Below are positions 1-8,731 of a stretch of 64,000 nucleotides of DNA, piece after piece; positions within the stretch are counted from its first letter, which is position 1, and each line of letters begins with the position of its first letter. Below the pieces are notes generated by a model. It worked only from the letters and a program-made list of their open reading frames with translations, did not search any database and was not told the origin of the DNA. The DNA comes from CAWDYA01 sp963806495. Lineage in GTDB: Bacteria; Acidobacteriota; Polarisedimenticolia; JACPZX01; DASXTC01. Made by a program: the position numbers and the translations under genes. Where the stretch lies: NCBI GenBank assembly GCA_963806495.1, contig CAWDYA010000002.1, forward strand, positions 248,001 through 312,000, given 5' to 3'.

Positions 1-7
1 GTAGGGC

Positions 8-502
8 ATGAGCGACTATGTCATCCGTCCCATGAAGGAGCGGGACATCGAGTCGATCATCGCGATCGATTCCCTGATACGCGGTCCGGGGGGGCCCGAT
101 CGGGCCGGTTTCTGGCGGGGCCTGCTCTCGTTGTACGCCGAGGACGCGCCGCATGACGAGGACGGCGCCGCGCCCGTGGCCGCCCCGCACCTGTGCGCCG
201 TGGCGGAGCTGCAGGACGCGCCGGGCACCGGCGTCATCGGTTTCATCATCGGCGATGTCCAGTCATGGCAGTTCGGGCTCCCGCGTCACGGACGGATTGT
301 GACGATCGGCATACACCCGAAGCACAGGCGGCACGGCGTGGCGACCCGCCTCGCCGATTCGCTGATCGCATCGTTCCGGGTGATGGGGCTGCCGTTCGTG
401 CATTGCCTCGTCAGACCCGACGATCCGCTCGGCGAGTTCTTCGGCTCGCTCGGCTTCCACAGGCCCGGCTTCGAGATCCTGGAAAAGCCGATCACGGGCT
501 GA
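8..502 (+). CDS. GNAT family N-acetyltransferase (RimI-like)
   Basis: A 164-residue protein with the GNAT fold, expected to transfer an acetyl group from acetyl-CoA to an amine of a protein or small molecule; the substrate cannot be read from sequence. The N-terminal strand (YVIRPMKERDIESI) is typical of RimI-like members. The acetyl-CoA pyrophosphate loop is seen as IGIHPKHRRHGVATRLADSL at about residues 102-121, the R/Q-x-x-G-x-A/G pattern. The C-terminal segment ending in LGFHRPGFEI is the usual final strand. The length is normal. The ATG lies only 8 bases into the window, so an upstream in-frame start cannot be excluded. It is followed by 142 bases and a promoter-like sequence, so it is probably not co-transcribed with the aminotransferase. 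Confidence 0.85.
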   Translation: MSDYVIRPMKERDIESIIAIDSLIRGPGGPDRAGFWRGLLSLYAEDAPHDEDGAAPVAAPHLCAVAELQDAPGTGVIGFIIGDVQSWQFGLPRHGRIVTIGIHPKHRRHGVATRLADSLIASFRVMGLPFVHCLVRPDDPLGEFFGSLGFHRPGFEILEKPITG

Positions 503-525
503 GCCGCGGCGTTGCCTGTTTGGCG

Positions 526-554
526 TTGACGGTCCCGAGCGGATCTCATACCAT
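526..554 (+). promoter_or_regulatory. Sigma-70-like promoter before the aminotransferase
   Basis: TTGACG (526-531), a 17-base spacer, then TACCAT (549-554). The -35 is 5/6 and the -10 is 4/6. It would give an untranslated leader of about 85 bases before the ATG at 645. Confidence 0.4.
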
Positions 555-644
555 GCATGGGTCAGCCCGGATCGCGAGCAGGTGTCTGTTTGTCCAGGGT
601 CCGTGTGCGCGTGTGCGCACGGCCCGGCTCATCGAGGGCATCCC

Positions 645-1523
645 ATGGCCGTATCGATCTTCCTGAATGGCGAGTATATCGACAGCCGCGAGAAGGCGCT
701 CGTCCCCCTCTACGACCACGGACTCCTGTACGGGGATGGTGTGTTCGAGGGGATTCGCGCCTACAACGGACGCATCTTCCGCATGAAGGACCACATGGAT
801 CGGCTGTACGATTCAGCCAAGGCGATCCTGCTCCAGATCCCGTATTCGCGTGAACAGCTCGACGGGATCCTGCTCGAGACGGTGAAACGCACCGGGCTGG
901 ACGACGCCTATGTCCGGTTGATCGTCTCCCGGGGTGTCGGCGACCTGGGCATCGACCCGCGCCGCTGCCCGAAGCCGTCCGTGTACATCATCGCGGGCGC
1001 GATCGCGTTGTATCCGCCGGAGAAGTACCAGAAGGGGCTCCGGTGCACGGTGGCGTCGACCCGGCGGAACCGGCCCGATTGCCTCAACCCCCAGGTCAAG
1101 ACCCTCAACTACCTGAACAACATCATGGCCAAGATCGAGGCGATCCAGTCGGGGGTCGACGAAGCGATCATGCTGAACGAGGCCGGCCTGGTCGCCGAGG
1201 CCACGGCCGACAATCTCTGGGCTGTGAGGGAGGGCCGGCTCGTGACGCCTCCCACCCACGTAGGCATCCTCGAGGGGATCACGCGCAAGGTCCTGATGGA
1301 GATCTGCGACGAGAACGGGATGCCCTGGCAGGAACGGAATCTCGTTCTGCACGATCTCATGCGGGCGGAGGAGATCTTCCTCTGCGGGACCGGCGCCGAG
1401 CTGATCCCGGTGGTCGAGATCGACGGCCGGCCGGTCGGCTCGGGGACCCCCGGAGCGACCTTCCAGCGGATGCTCGAGTTGTTCAGGGCCCGCGCCCGGG
1501 TCGACGGCGTGCCGTTCCGCTGA
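645..1523 (+). CDS. ilvE: Branched-chain amino acid aminotransferase (class IV PLP)
   Basis: A fold-type IV PLP aminotransferase of 292 residues that interconverts leucine, isoleucine and valine with their 2-oxo acids using 2-oxoglutarate/glutamate, in the cytosol. The start at 645 is chosen because GAGGG sits six bases upstream and the protein then begins with the family start MAVSIFLNGEYID; the longer reading frame from 582 encodes an unlikely Cys/Pro leader. The PLP lysine is K152 in NPQVKTLNYLNN, and the phosphate-binding segment EAGLVAEATADN (E185) is intact, as is the GDGVFEGIRAY region near residue 35. D-amino-acid transaminase and aminodeoxychorismate lyase share the fold, but the length and motifs favour IlvE. 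Citrate synthase follows after 4 bases, so the two are probably co-transcribed. Confidence 0.9.
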   Translation: MAVSIFLNGEYIDSREKALVPLYDHGLLYGDGVFEGIRAYNGRIFRMKDHMDRLYDSAKAILLQIPYSREQLDGILLETVKRTGLDDAYVRLIVSRGVGDLGIDPRRCPKPSVYIIAGAIALYPPEKYQKGLRCTVASTRRNRPDCLNPQVKTLNYLNNIMAKIEAIQSGVDEAIMLNEAGLVAEATADNLWAVREGRLVTPPTHVGILEGITRKVLMEICDENGMPWQERNLVLHDLMRAEEIFLCGTGAELIPVVEIDGRPVGSGTPGATFQRMLELFRARARVDGVPFR

Positions 1524-1527
1524 CCGG

Positions 1528-2670
1528 GTGACGATGCAGACGAAGAATCTGCCCGCGTACGTCCCGGGCCTGGCCGGCGTACCGGCCGTACGCTCCGGCA
1601 TCAGCGCGATCGACGGCGCGCGCGGGCGGCTGGCGTATCGCGGCATCCCGATCGAGCAGCTCGCCGTCAACAGCACCTACGGCGAGACCTCATGGCTCCT
1701 CCTCCATGGCGGACTCCCGCGGGGCGACCAGCTCCACGGCTGGGAGACGGGTCTCAGGGAGGGGAGGCGCGCGCCTTCGCCGGTGATCGAGAGCCTCCGT
1801 GCGATGCCGCGGACGGGGCACCCGATGAAAGCGCTGCAGGCGGGTGTCGCTTTGCTCGGCATGGCTCCTTCCGTGCGGGACGAAGCGGACACGGATGCGG
1901 CCAGGATCCTGATCGGCGGGCTGCCGGCCCTCGTGGCGGCGTGGCACCGGATCAGGTCGGGGCTCGAGCCGATCGCGCCGCGGGACGATCTCGACACCGC
2001 CGCGAACTTCCTCTGGATGCTCACCGGCGCGGAGCCGGACCCGCTCGCATCGCGCGTGCTGGACGTCTGTCTCATCCTCCACGCAGAGCACACGATCAAC
2101 GCGTCCACCTTCGGCGCGCTGGTCACCGCCTCCACCCTCGCCGACCCGTTCGCGACGGTCTGCTCGGCCACGGGCGCCCTGTCGGGCGAGCTCCACGGCG
2201 GCGCCAACGAACGGGTCCTGGCCATGCTGGCCGCGATCGGCTCTTCGGACCGGGCGGACCTCTGGGTCGCGGGCCGACTCGCCCAGGGGCGGAAAATCAT
2301 GGGTGTCGGCCACCGGGTCTACAAGACCAAGGACCCGCGCGCGGTCATCCTTCAGGGCCTGGCCGAGCGGTTGTTCGAGCGGCTCGGTAGCACTCCGCTA
2401 TACGACGTCGCCCTCGCCGTCGAGCGAGCCGTCATGGATCGGCTCGGCGCTCGAGGGATCCATCCCAACGTGGATTTCTATTCGGGAATCGTCTACGACC
2501 GGCTGGGAATCCCCGCGGATCTCTTCACGCCGGTCTTCGCGATGTCGCGCGTGGCAGGCTGGCTCGCCCACAGGGCGGAGCAGCTCGAGGACAACAAGCT
2601 CTTCCGTCCGACGCAGATCTACACGGGGCCGACCGGGCGCTCCTGGATCCCGCTCTCGCAGCGGGGCTGA
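1528..2670 (+). CDS. gltA: Citrate synthase, short type
   Basis: A 380-residue citrate synthase condensing oxaloacetate and acetyl-CoA in the TCA cycle. The catalytic residues are all visible: H188 (AEHTINAS), H223 (ELHGGANE), H262 (GVGHRVYKTKDPRA) and D316 (NVDFYSGIVYDRLGIP). The length matches the short CitZ/PrpC-like group rather than the longer NADH-sensitive enzyme, so 2-methylcitrate synthase is a possible alternative, although no prpB or prpD gene is nearby. Translation can start at GTG 1528 or ATG 1534; neither has a strong ribosome site, and coupling to the ilvE stop four bases upstream is likely. Confidence 0.92.
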   Translation: MTMQTKNLPAYVPGLAGVPAVRSGISAIDGARGRLAYRGIPIEQLAVNSTYGETSWLLLHGGLPRGDQLHGWETGLREGRRAPSPVIESLRAMPRTGHPMKALQAGVALLGMAPSVRDEADTDAARILIGGLPALVAAWHRIRSGLEPIAPRDDLDTAANFLWMLTGAEPDPLASRVLDVCLILHAEHTINASTFGALVTASTLADPFATVCSATGALSGELHGGANERVLAMLAAIGSSDRADLWVAGRLAQGRKIMGVGHRVYKTKDPRAVILQGLAERLFERLGSTPLYDVALAVERAVMDRLGARGIHPNVDFYSGIVYDRLGIPADLFTPVFAMSRVAGWLAHRAEQLEDNKLFRPTQIYTGPTGRSWIPLSQRG

Positions 2671-2695
2671 CCCGCCGCGTTCCTCCCCGGACTTC

Positions 2696-3478
2696 TCACG
2701 GACGGTCGTACCGGCCCGTCATCTGCCCGAGCCGGATCCGTGCCGCGTCGGCGAGCACGCGTGGCAGCAGCCGGGCCACGTTCACGGTGCTCGCGTCGCT
2801 GAGATAGGTGAGATGGACGGGGATCGTTCCGATCCTCAGGCCGAGCCGTCCCGCAATGATGAACATCTCGATGTCGGAGAGAAATCCGCGGGTCCGCAGC
2901 CGTGCCGTGATCGCGCGGGCCGCGTCGCGGCGGAACCCCTTGAGCCCGCACTGGGTGTCCCGCCAGGCGAGACCGAAGACCCGACGCGCCACGTCGTTGA
3001 AAAGACGCGAGACCACCTGCCGGCGCCCCAGCCGCCGGGCCGCCGCCGACGCCGGCAGCTCGACGCGGGAGTCGGGATGGCGCCAATCGCCGGTCACCAT
3101 GTCGTATCCGTTTCCGGCGGCGTCACCTTTCAGCGCCGAGACGGTCCGGCCGATGTCCTCGAGAGCGTAGGACAGGTCGGCGTCGGTGACGACGAGCAGG
3201 GAGCCGCTCGCCCGCTCCACGCCGGAGCGGATCGCGCCTCCCTTGCCTGTGTTTCGGGACAAGGTGTACGGCTTCACGCGGGACTCGCGGGCCGAGACGG
3301 CGAGGGCGGCGGCGCCGGTCCCGTCCGAGCTGCCATCGTCCACCAGGATGACCTCCCAGGACCTCCAGGCCGCCAATGGTGAGTTCGGCTCGTCGAGATA
3401 CGCGGTCAGACGCGCGAGCGAGGACGCGATCAGGGCGGCTTCGTTGTATGCGGGGAGGATCACCGACAGCTCTACCAT
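2696..3478 (-). CDS. Family 2 glycosyltransferase, dolichyl/polyprenyl-phosphate sugar synthase type
   Basis: A 260-residue GT-A glycosyltransferase of family GT2. It opens with MVELSVILPAYNEAALI and has the nucleotide-sugar motif VDDGSSDGT near residue 50, the metal-binding DADLS near residue 100, and DTQCGLKGF, a marker of dolichyl-phosphate beta-glucosyl/mannosyltransferase-like enzymes. It probably loads a polyprenyl phosphate with a sugar at the cytoplasmic membrane face. The start ATG overlaps the stop of the preceding membrane glycosyltransferase (ATGGTAG), so the two are translationally coupled. The pairing suggests that this enzyme makes the lipid-linked sugar donor and its partner transfers it in the periplasm. 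That division of labour is inference. Confidence 0.88.
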   Translation of the reverse strand: MVELSVILPAYNEAALIASSLARLTAYLDEPNSPLAAWRSWEVILVDDGSSDGTGAAALAVSARESRVKPYTLSRNTGKGGAIRSGVERASGSLLVVTDADLSYALEDIGRTVSALKGDAAGNGYDMVTGDWRHPDSRVELPASAAARRLGRRQVVSRLFNDVARRVFGLAWRDTQCGLKGFRRDAARAITARLRTRGFLSDIEMFIIAGRLGLRIGTIPVHLTYLSDASTVNVARLLPRVLADAARIRLGQMTGRYDRP

Positions 3479-5073
3479 GCGATCTCGAACGCCGGCGAGC
3501 CGTCCGGGTAGAGGATCGTCTTGTGGACGGTGACCCCGGGCTGCACCTCGAAGGGCTTCCAGACGAAGATCGGGTGAAGGCGGTTCGGGATGCGAGGCCC
3601 CTTGTAGAACACCTCCTGGTCGAACAGGTACCGGGTTCGGGTCAGTCCGTGCGCCTGGTACTCCCCGGGCGGAAAGGCGTGGAAGAAGAGGTACTGGATG
3701 TAGGGGTAGTCCTCGTTGCGGGTGATGTAGATGCTGTCGTGCCCCGCCGAGACCGAGTCGACGTAGTCGTACATCTGCTTCAGACCGTACTGCCATGCGG
3801 GCCCCGAGTAAACCGGGTAGTCGACGAAGTAGTCATGGAAGTAGACGACGGTGGAGACGCCGGCCGCACCAATCATCAGGCAGAGCAGCCCCGCGGAAAG
3901 ACGGCGGCGCAGACGCGGGCGGGCTCCGACCTCGTGCGCGCCGATCAGAAGGCCCGCGCCGATCCCTGCGAGCCCGTACATCGCCGGTTGTCCGCAGATC
4001 GCGCGCACGGCATGGCGCGGATCGACGGTGAGCGCCGCCGCCGCCGGATAGCAGAGCAACCACCACAGGAGGAACGACGTGCCGGGCCGCATCAGCACGA
4101 AACAGGCGAGTGCGCCGACGGCGAGCAGCAGCAGATCGTGCGGATGGAGCACCCCGTGCCCGCGAATCGAATGCCGCGGATTCGGGTCACCCTCCGTGAG
4201 CAGGAACTTCGGCGTGTAGTAGGAAAGATAGTTGGCCGCCACGGCGGCGGCCACGCGCGAGGCTCCGGCATCGCGCATCGCGGGCGAGGACAGCACCGAT
4301 ACATCGGAGAAGCGCTGCCGCCCGCGCTCGGTGAGCGAGAAGCCGAAGATCGGCAGAGCGAGCAGCGTGAGGACGATCCCGGCCGCGATCGATGCCCTCG
4401 GGGCCGCGGCCAGCCGGCGCCGGTGCGTGACGAGAAATCCGGCGACGAGCAGCGGCGTCGCCAGACGAGACACGGTGTAGGTGTAGAACGACAGCCCGAG
4501 GACCGCGCTCCCGAGCACGAGAGGCAGCGCCCTCACGGGGCGGCCGGGCTCCTCGAAGGCGCGCGACACGAGCCAGAAGCCGGCGGCGAGCGTCAGAGGC
4601 AGCAGGCTGGCCTGGAAGGCGATCCGGCTGAAATGGAAGGACCATGGCGACACGGCCATGAGAAGCGCCGCGGCGATCCCGGACCGGGTCGCCAGGCTGC
4701 CGGAGCCCGCCCCCGAAGCGCGCAGCAGCGAGCGGGTCATCAGCCCCGTCGCCGCCACCGCGAGCGTGCCGGCGACGGCCGCGACGAAGCGGGCGCCGAA
4801 GGGCGTCAGGCCGAACATCGCGACGGCAGGAACCGTGAGGTAGAAGTGCAGCGGCTCGCCCCAGCCCTTCCCGAAGATGTCGAAGAAGAAGGGCAGCGGC
4901 ACGCCGCGGCTGTCCCGCCCTGTAAGCAGCAGGCACCAGGCCTCGTAGCCGGAGAACGCCTCGTCGCAGTACAGGGCCACAGGGACCGAGCCGAGGCGGA
5001 TCAGCCTGAGCGCGGCGGCGATCAGCGTCGTCAGGGCGAGACACCGGGCGAAGGTGAGGCGGGGCGTCTGCAT
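3472..5073 (-). CDS. Membrane glycosyltransferase, ArnT/PMT-like (GT-C fold)
   Basis: A 533-residue polytopic membrane protein with about 11-12 hydrophobic segments. The first outside loop carries the acidic pair in ALYCDEAFSGYEAW (about residues 30-43), followed by GWGEPLHFYLTVP, the pattern of GT-C transferases that use a polyprenyl-phosphate sugar (ArnT/PMT-like families 39 and 83). A soluble C-terminal domain of about 130 residues follows the last membrane segment. The start at 5073 (MQTPRLTFARCL) is chosen because the upstream extension is Pro/Arg-rich and non-conserved in type. It is first in a two-gene operon with the GT2 enzyme, and probably glycosylates a protein or lipid in the periplasm. 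Confidence 0.82.
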   Translation of the reverse strand: MQTPRLTFARCLALTTLIAAALRLIRLGSVPVALYCDEAFSGYEAWCLLLTGRDSRGVPLPFFFDIFGKGWGEPLHFYLTVPAVAMFGLTPFGARFVAAVAGTLAVAATGLMTRSLLRASGAGSGSLATRSGIAAALLMAVSPWSFHFSRIAFQASLLPLTLAAGFWLVSRAFEEPGRPVRALPLVLGSAVLGLSFYTYTVSRLATPLLVAGFLVTHRRRLAAAPRASIAAGIVLTLLALPIFGFSLTERGRQRFSDVSVLSSPAMRDAGASRVAAAVAANYLSYYTPKFLLTEGDPNPRHSIRGHGVLHPHDLLLLAVGALACFVLMRPGTSFLLWWLLCYPAAAALTVDPRHAVRAICGQPAMYGLAGIGAGLLIGAHEVGARPRLRRRLSAGLLCLMIGAAGVSTVVYFHDYFVDYPVYSGPAWQYGLKQMYDYVDSVSAGHDSIYITRNEDYPYIQYLFFHAFPPGEYQAHGLTRTRYLFDQEVFYKGPRIPNRLHPIFVWKPFEVQPGVTVHKTILYPDGSPAFEIAW

Positions 5074-5204
5074 GGCCGCGCGATCGTAGCATGAGGCGGC
5101 GGGCCTCTCACAGCGTGCCGGACCGGGAGGTCCCGTTTCCGGTATAGTGCGACAGGGCGCGGCGGTGACCTGCGGCCGACCGGTGCCCGGAATGGAGGCC
5201 ATCG

Positions 5205-6660
5205 ATGCGTACCGGCCGTACCAGAGTGAAGTCCCTCCCGGTGATCGCCCTCGTCGCGGCGCTTCTGCCGGCGACCGCTTCGGCCGCGCCCGTGGCGTCC
5301 GGCACCAGTCGGGCCGCGGATTCCCGCAAGGCGATCGCCATCACCATCTACAACCAGAATCTCGCCCTGGTGAAAGAGACACGCGACCTGGCGCTCGCGA
5401 GGGGCACCAACGAGCTGCGTTTCATGGACGTGGCCTCGCAGATCGATCCCAAGACCGTTCATCTCGTCAGTCTCACCGACCCCGGCGGGCTCGACGTCCT
5501 GGAGCAGAACTACGAGTACGACCTCATCTCGCCGGACAAGCTGATGCAGAGGTTCATTGGACGGAAGGTCACGCTCGTGTTCGGGGGCACCGAGCTCTCG
5601 GGGCCGGCGCGGGAGGTGGCCGCCACGCTGGTGAGCACCAACGGTGGCATGGTGTACGAGATCGACGGGAAGTATCACATCAATCCCCCGGCACGTGTGG
5701 TGCTGCCGGAGATACCCGGCGGCCTGATCAGCGTGCCGACGCTGGTGTGGCTGCTGGACAGCCACGGACGCTCGAGTCACACCGCCGAGGTCTCGTACCT
5801 CACCGGCGGCATCTCCTGGGCGGCCGACTACGTCGGTGTGGTGGACGCCGCCGACGCGCGGGTCGGATCTCACGGGATGGGTGACCATCGAGAACTCGAG
5901 CGGCGCGACCTACGACGACGCCACGCTGAAGCTGGTTGCCGGTGACGTGAACCGCGTCAGACCCGAGATGCAGGCGATGGGGGTGTCGGCGGAGTACGGC
6001 AACGCGAAGTTCCAGCCCGCCTTCGCCGAGGAGTCGTTCTACGAGTACCACCTCTACACGCTCGACCGGCCGGCGACGATCAAGGACCGCCAGACCAAGC
6101 AGATCTCCCTGCTCGAGGCGCCGGGCGTTCCCGTGCGCAAGATGTACCTGCTGGCGGGCCAGCCGTCCTACTACCGGAGCAAGCTCGGCACCCTGGGCAA
6201 GGACCTCAAGGTCGGTGTGTTCCTGGAGATGGACAACACGGCGGCCAACGGTCTCGGGATGCCGCTGCCCCGCGGCGTGGTGCGCCTCTACAAGAAGGAC
6301 AGCTCGGGCAGCCTCCAGTTCGTGGGCGAAGATCGCATCGACCACACGCCGAAGGACGAGAAGGTCACGCTGAAGACGGGTGATGCGTTCGACGTGGTGG
6401 CGGATCGGGTGCAGAGCGATTTCCGGGCGACAAGCGGCGGAAGGTACGACGCCGAAATCGAGTTCCGGGTCAGCATCAGGAATCACAAGACGGATCCGGT
6501 GACGGTCACCGTCCGTGATCCCGTCCCGGGCGACTGGAAGGTCCTCGACAGCAGCCTGCCCCACGTCAAACGCGACGCGCACACCATCGAGTTCGAGGTG
6601 CCGGTGCCCGCGAACGGTGAGACCGTGCTGACATACCGGGTGGCGGTGGACTGGAAGTGA
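5205..6660 (+). pseudogene. DUF4139-domain secreted protein, split by one +1 frameshift
   Basis: Two overlapping frames together encode one protein. The 5' part (from 5205) has a signal peptide (MRTGRTRVKSLPVIALVAAL, cleavage after ASAAP) and an N-terminal domain reading IAITIYNQNLALVKETRDL. The 3' part continues the DUF4139 beta-rich domain from DLTGWVTIENSSGATYDDA to the stop at 6660. The frames join if one G of GTCGGATCTC at 5865/5866 is removed, giving GTCGATCTC and an intact protein of 484 residues. Both halves keep normal codon use up to the junction. The lesion therefore looks recent or technical. The family is poorly understood (mucoidy-inhibitor-A-like); a periplasmic or surface role is likely. 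Confidence 0.82.
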
Positions 6661-6721
6661 CGAGGGCATAATACTAGCCTCCCCGCGGACTGCACCGCGA
6701 GGAGGTCTCAGAGGGGAGTCC

Positions 6722-7687
6722 ATGCGGCCCGTCTCCCGCCGTATCCAGTCCCTCAATAACCGGGTTTTCAAGCGGATCACGCGCGAACGGGCACGGGAGG
6801 ACCTGCGCGCCCTCGGTCTGAAGCCGGGCGACACGGTCTACGCGCGGATCTCGATGCGGAGCATCGGGTACGCCTCGGAAGGGCCCGAGGAGATCATCGG
6901 GGCGATAAGGGATCTGATCGGGGAGAACGGCACGCTCCTCATGCCGGCCTGGCCTTCGGCCGACCCGTCGTACGCGGACGCCCCGATGCGCTTCGAGGTC
7001 TCGGCCACTCCGTCGCAGTGCGGTCTGCTCTCCGAGACGATGCGCGGCTTTGCGGGCGCGCTCCGCAGCCCGCACCCGGTCAGCTCGGTGGTGGCGATCG
7101 GGGCGCGCGCGGCCGAACTGCTGGCCCATCACGAGGAGGCGGCCAGTCCTTTCGGCGCGGGGACGCCCTATGGGCGGCTGTTCGGATCGCCGGCGAAGAT
7201 CCTGCTTGCCGGCACCCACCTGGGGGGGCTCGTCCGCGCGGTCCAGGACAGGGTCGGCTTCCCGAATCTCTACGCGGAGACGCCGCGGGCGTTCAGGGTC
7301 GTGGACGCTCAGGGGCGGGCACGCGACGTGACATCGCTCGTGCCGGGCAGGACGCCGCCGGTGGTGATTCTGCCCGGCAACCGGCCGGAGAACCGCGATT
7401 ACATGCTCGTGACCGATTACGCCCTGATGTTTCCCCCGGGACGCGAGCAGGCGGTTCTGGAGGCGGGGTACCTGCGCTTCAACCGCAGCCGCTTTCTCGG
7501 CCGCCGCGAGCGCATGCGCAATCGCGGCATCCTGACGGAAGGGAGGCTCGGCTCGGCGCATGCCGGCCTGCTCGATGGGAGCCGGATGCTGGAGCAGATC
7601 GAGAAGGATCTGGCCTGGGACATCGCCCGCTTCAAGGAGGAATACGACCCCGAGCAGCTGGCGGGGTTCGGGCTGCCGATCCTTTGA
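6722..7687 (+). CDS. AAC(3)-fold acetyltransferase-like protein (Antibiotic_NAT family)
   Basis: A 321-residue member of the aminoglycoside 3-N-acetyltransferase superfamily. Family marks include the N-terminal LRALGLKPGDTVYARISMRS, ENGTLLMPAWP, and SPHPVSSVVAIG, the counterpart of the HP-x-x-S-x-x-A-x-G signature. The later T-x-x-H-x-x-E stretch that bears the catalytic histidine in true AAC(3) enzymes is not recognisable here; the corresponding region reads GGLVRAVQDRVG. A resistance function should therefore not be assumed. Related chromosomal members act on sugar amines or are uncharacterised. A GGGGAG ribosome site precedes the ATG, and the gene appears to be monocistronic. Confidence 0.75.
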   Translation: MRPVSRRIQSLNNRVFKRITRERAREDLRALGLKPGDTVYARISMRSIGYASEGPEEIIGAIRDLIGENGTLLMPAWPSADPSYADAPMRFEVSATPSQCGLLSETMRGFAGALRSPHPVSSVVAIGARAAELLAHHEEAASPFGAGTPYGRLFGSPAKILLAGTHLGGLVRAVQDRVGFPNLYAETPRAFRVVDAQGRARDVTSLVPGRTPPVVILPGNRPENRDYMLVTDYALMFPPGREQAVLEAGYLRFNRSRFLGRRERMRNRGILTEGRLGSAHAGLLDGSRMLEQIEKDLAWDIARFKEEYDPEQLAGFGLPIL

Positions 7688-7717
7688 TCCCTCGCTCCGC
7701 GAGCCCTGGCCCCACCA

Positions 7718-8107
7718 TCAGCCCACTCGTTCGACCGCCTCGAGAAGCTGCTCCAGCGTGAACGGCTTGTGGATGTAGTCGGCGCTCAGCGACCTGAGAT
7801 ACCGCACGACCGGCTCCTGGGATGTGAAGCCGGTCATGAAGATCGTGCGACGGTGAAGCCCCGGCGAAAGCTGATTGAGCTTGCCCTGCAGGATCACGCC
7901 GTCGCAGTCGGGGAGGATCAGGTCGAGGATCACGAGGTCGAAGGTCCCGGACTCCGCCTCGGTCAGGGCGGTGCGGCTGTCTCTCGCACCGGTGACCTGG
8001 TGGCCTGTCGATTCGAGCGTCCGGCAGACCACCTCGAGGAGGCCCGGATCGTCCTCGACGACCAGGATTCTCAATGGTTCCGATGTCCGTTTCGTGCCTG
8101 AGACCAT
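7718..8107 (-). CDS. Single-domain response regulator (receiver only)
   Basis: A 129-residue CheY-like receiver without an output domain. The acidic pocket is ED at residues 18-19 (LVVEDDPG), the phospho-acceptor is D62 in LVILDLILPD, the switch Thr is T92 (FMTGFTS), and the conserved lysine is K114 (IHKPFT). All catalytic positions are present, so it should accept phosphate. No kinase is adjacent; the histidine kinases in this window lie 7, 19 and 37 kb away. It may work in a phosphorelay or by protein-protein contact. It converges on the AAC(3)-like gene with only 30 bases between the stops. Confidence 0.88.
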   Translation of the reverse strand: MVSGTKRTSEPLRILVVEDDPGLLEVVCRTLESTGHQVTGARDSRTALTEAESGTFDLVILDLILPDCDGVILQGKLNQLSPGLHRRTIFMTGFTSQEPVVRYLRSLSADYIHKPFTLEQLLEAVERVG

Positions 8108-8151
8108 GAGGCGGCTCCTCCGAGTTCCGGCCCGCGGGAAGGGCCAGAGAG

Positions 8152-8180
8152 AATCTGGGGACCGGGACCCCCTCTGTCAA
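8152..8180 (-). promoter_or_regulatory. Possible promoter of the receiver gene
   Basis: On the minus strand a perfect TTGACA (8180-8175) is followed after 17 bases by a weak CAGATT (8157-8152, 3/6). The position, about 45 bases upstream of the start codon, is suitable. The weak -10 makes it uncertain. Confidence 0.3.
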
Positions 8181-8731
8181 CGCGTTTTGCGTGACACCCC
8201 CGACCGGCGACAGGGGAGATCTTGACACCGGCTGAAAATGGCCGTAGAAGTCCTCTATAGAAGGGCGCGCCGCCCGTCGGCATACAAGCGGCGAGGATGC
8301 CACTACGAATTTTGTAGAATGCTCCAGCTCCCGGCAGGGCCAGCACTTAGCCCCGATTGCATGTCCGCGCGCCTTCCCCTCCCCCCGAAAAACGTAGAGC
8401 CGGGGTCGCAGCCCGAGCGCGCGCCTTCCCCGGAAACGAGTTTCCTTGCCGTCATTTACGAGCTGTTCCCGTGACATCCGTCCCGCGATGAGGCTGGCAC
8501 CGCCCTTGCTGACCTTATGGTCATCCAGGGGGGTCCCATCAGTCCGTCAGCGCGTGTTTCCAGCGAGCTCGACCTGTTCCTGTCGCCGGCCACCGGCGGA
8601 GCCCCGCAGTGCGACTCCGCGACCGCATCGCTGATACGCGCCCTGAAGTGTTTCCACTCCCGTCGCATTCCGGACGTCCGCCCGCAACATTCCCATGCAG
8701 ATACTGTCGTGAACAACTCATCGGGAGCATC
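8181..8731. other. Intergenic region between divergent receiver and sigma-factor genes
   Basis: More than 550 bases with no convincing coding frame. The content is less GC-rich than the genes, with an AT-rich patch around 8300-8320. There a near-perfect 15-base palindrome, CTACGAATTTTGTAG (8303-8317), could be an operator or a small hairpin. A GGGAG ribosome site at 8723-8727 serves the sigma factor. I see no clear -10/-35 pair for the sigma gene. Confidence 0.4.

Noticed and set aside
3376..5094. Open frame of 572 codons on the plus strand opposite the membrane glycosyltransferase
   Set aside because: Arg/Gln/Glu-rich mirror of the real minus-strand gene; no domain, no ribosome site. Antisense open frames are common in GC-rich DNA.
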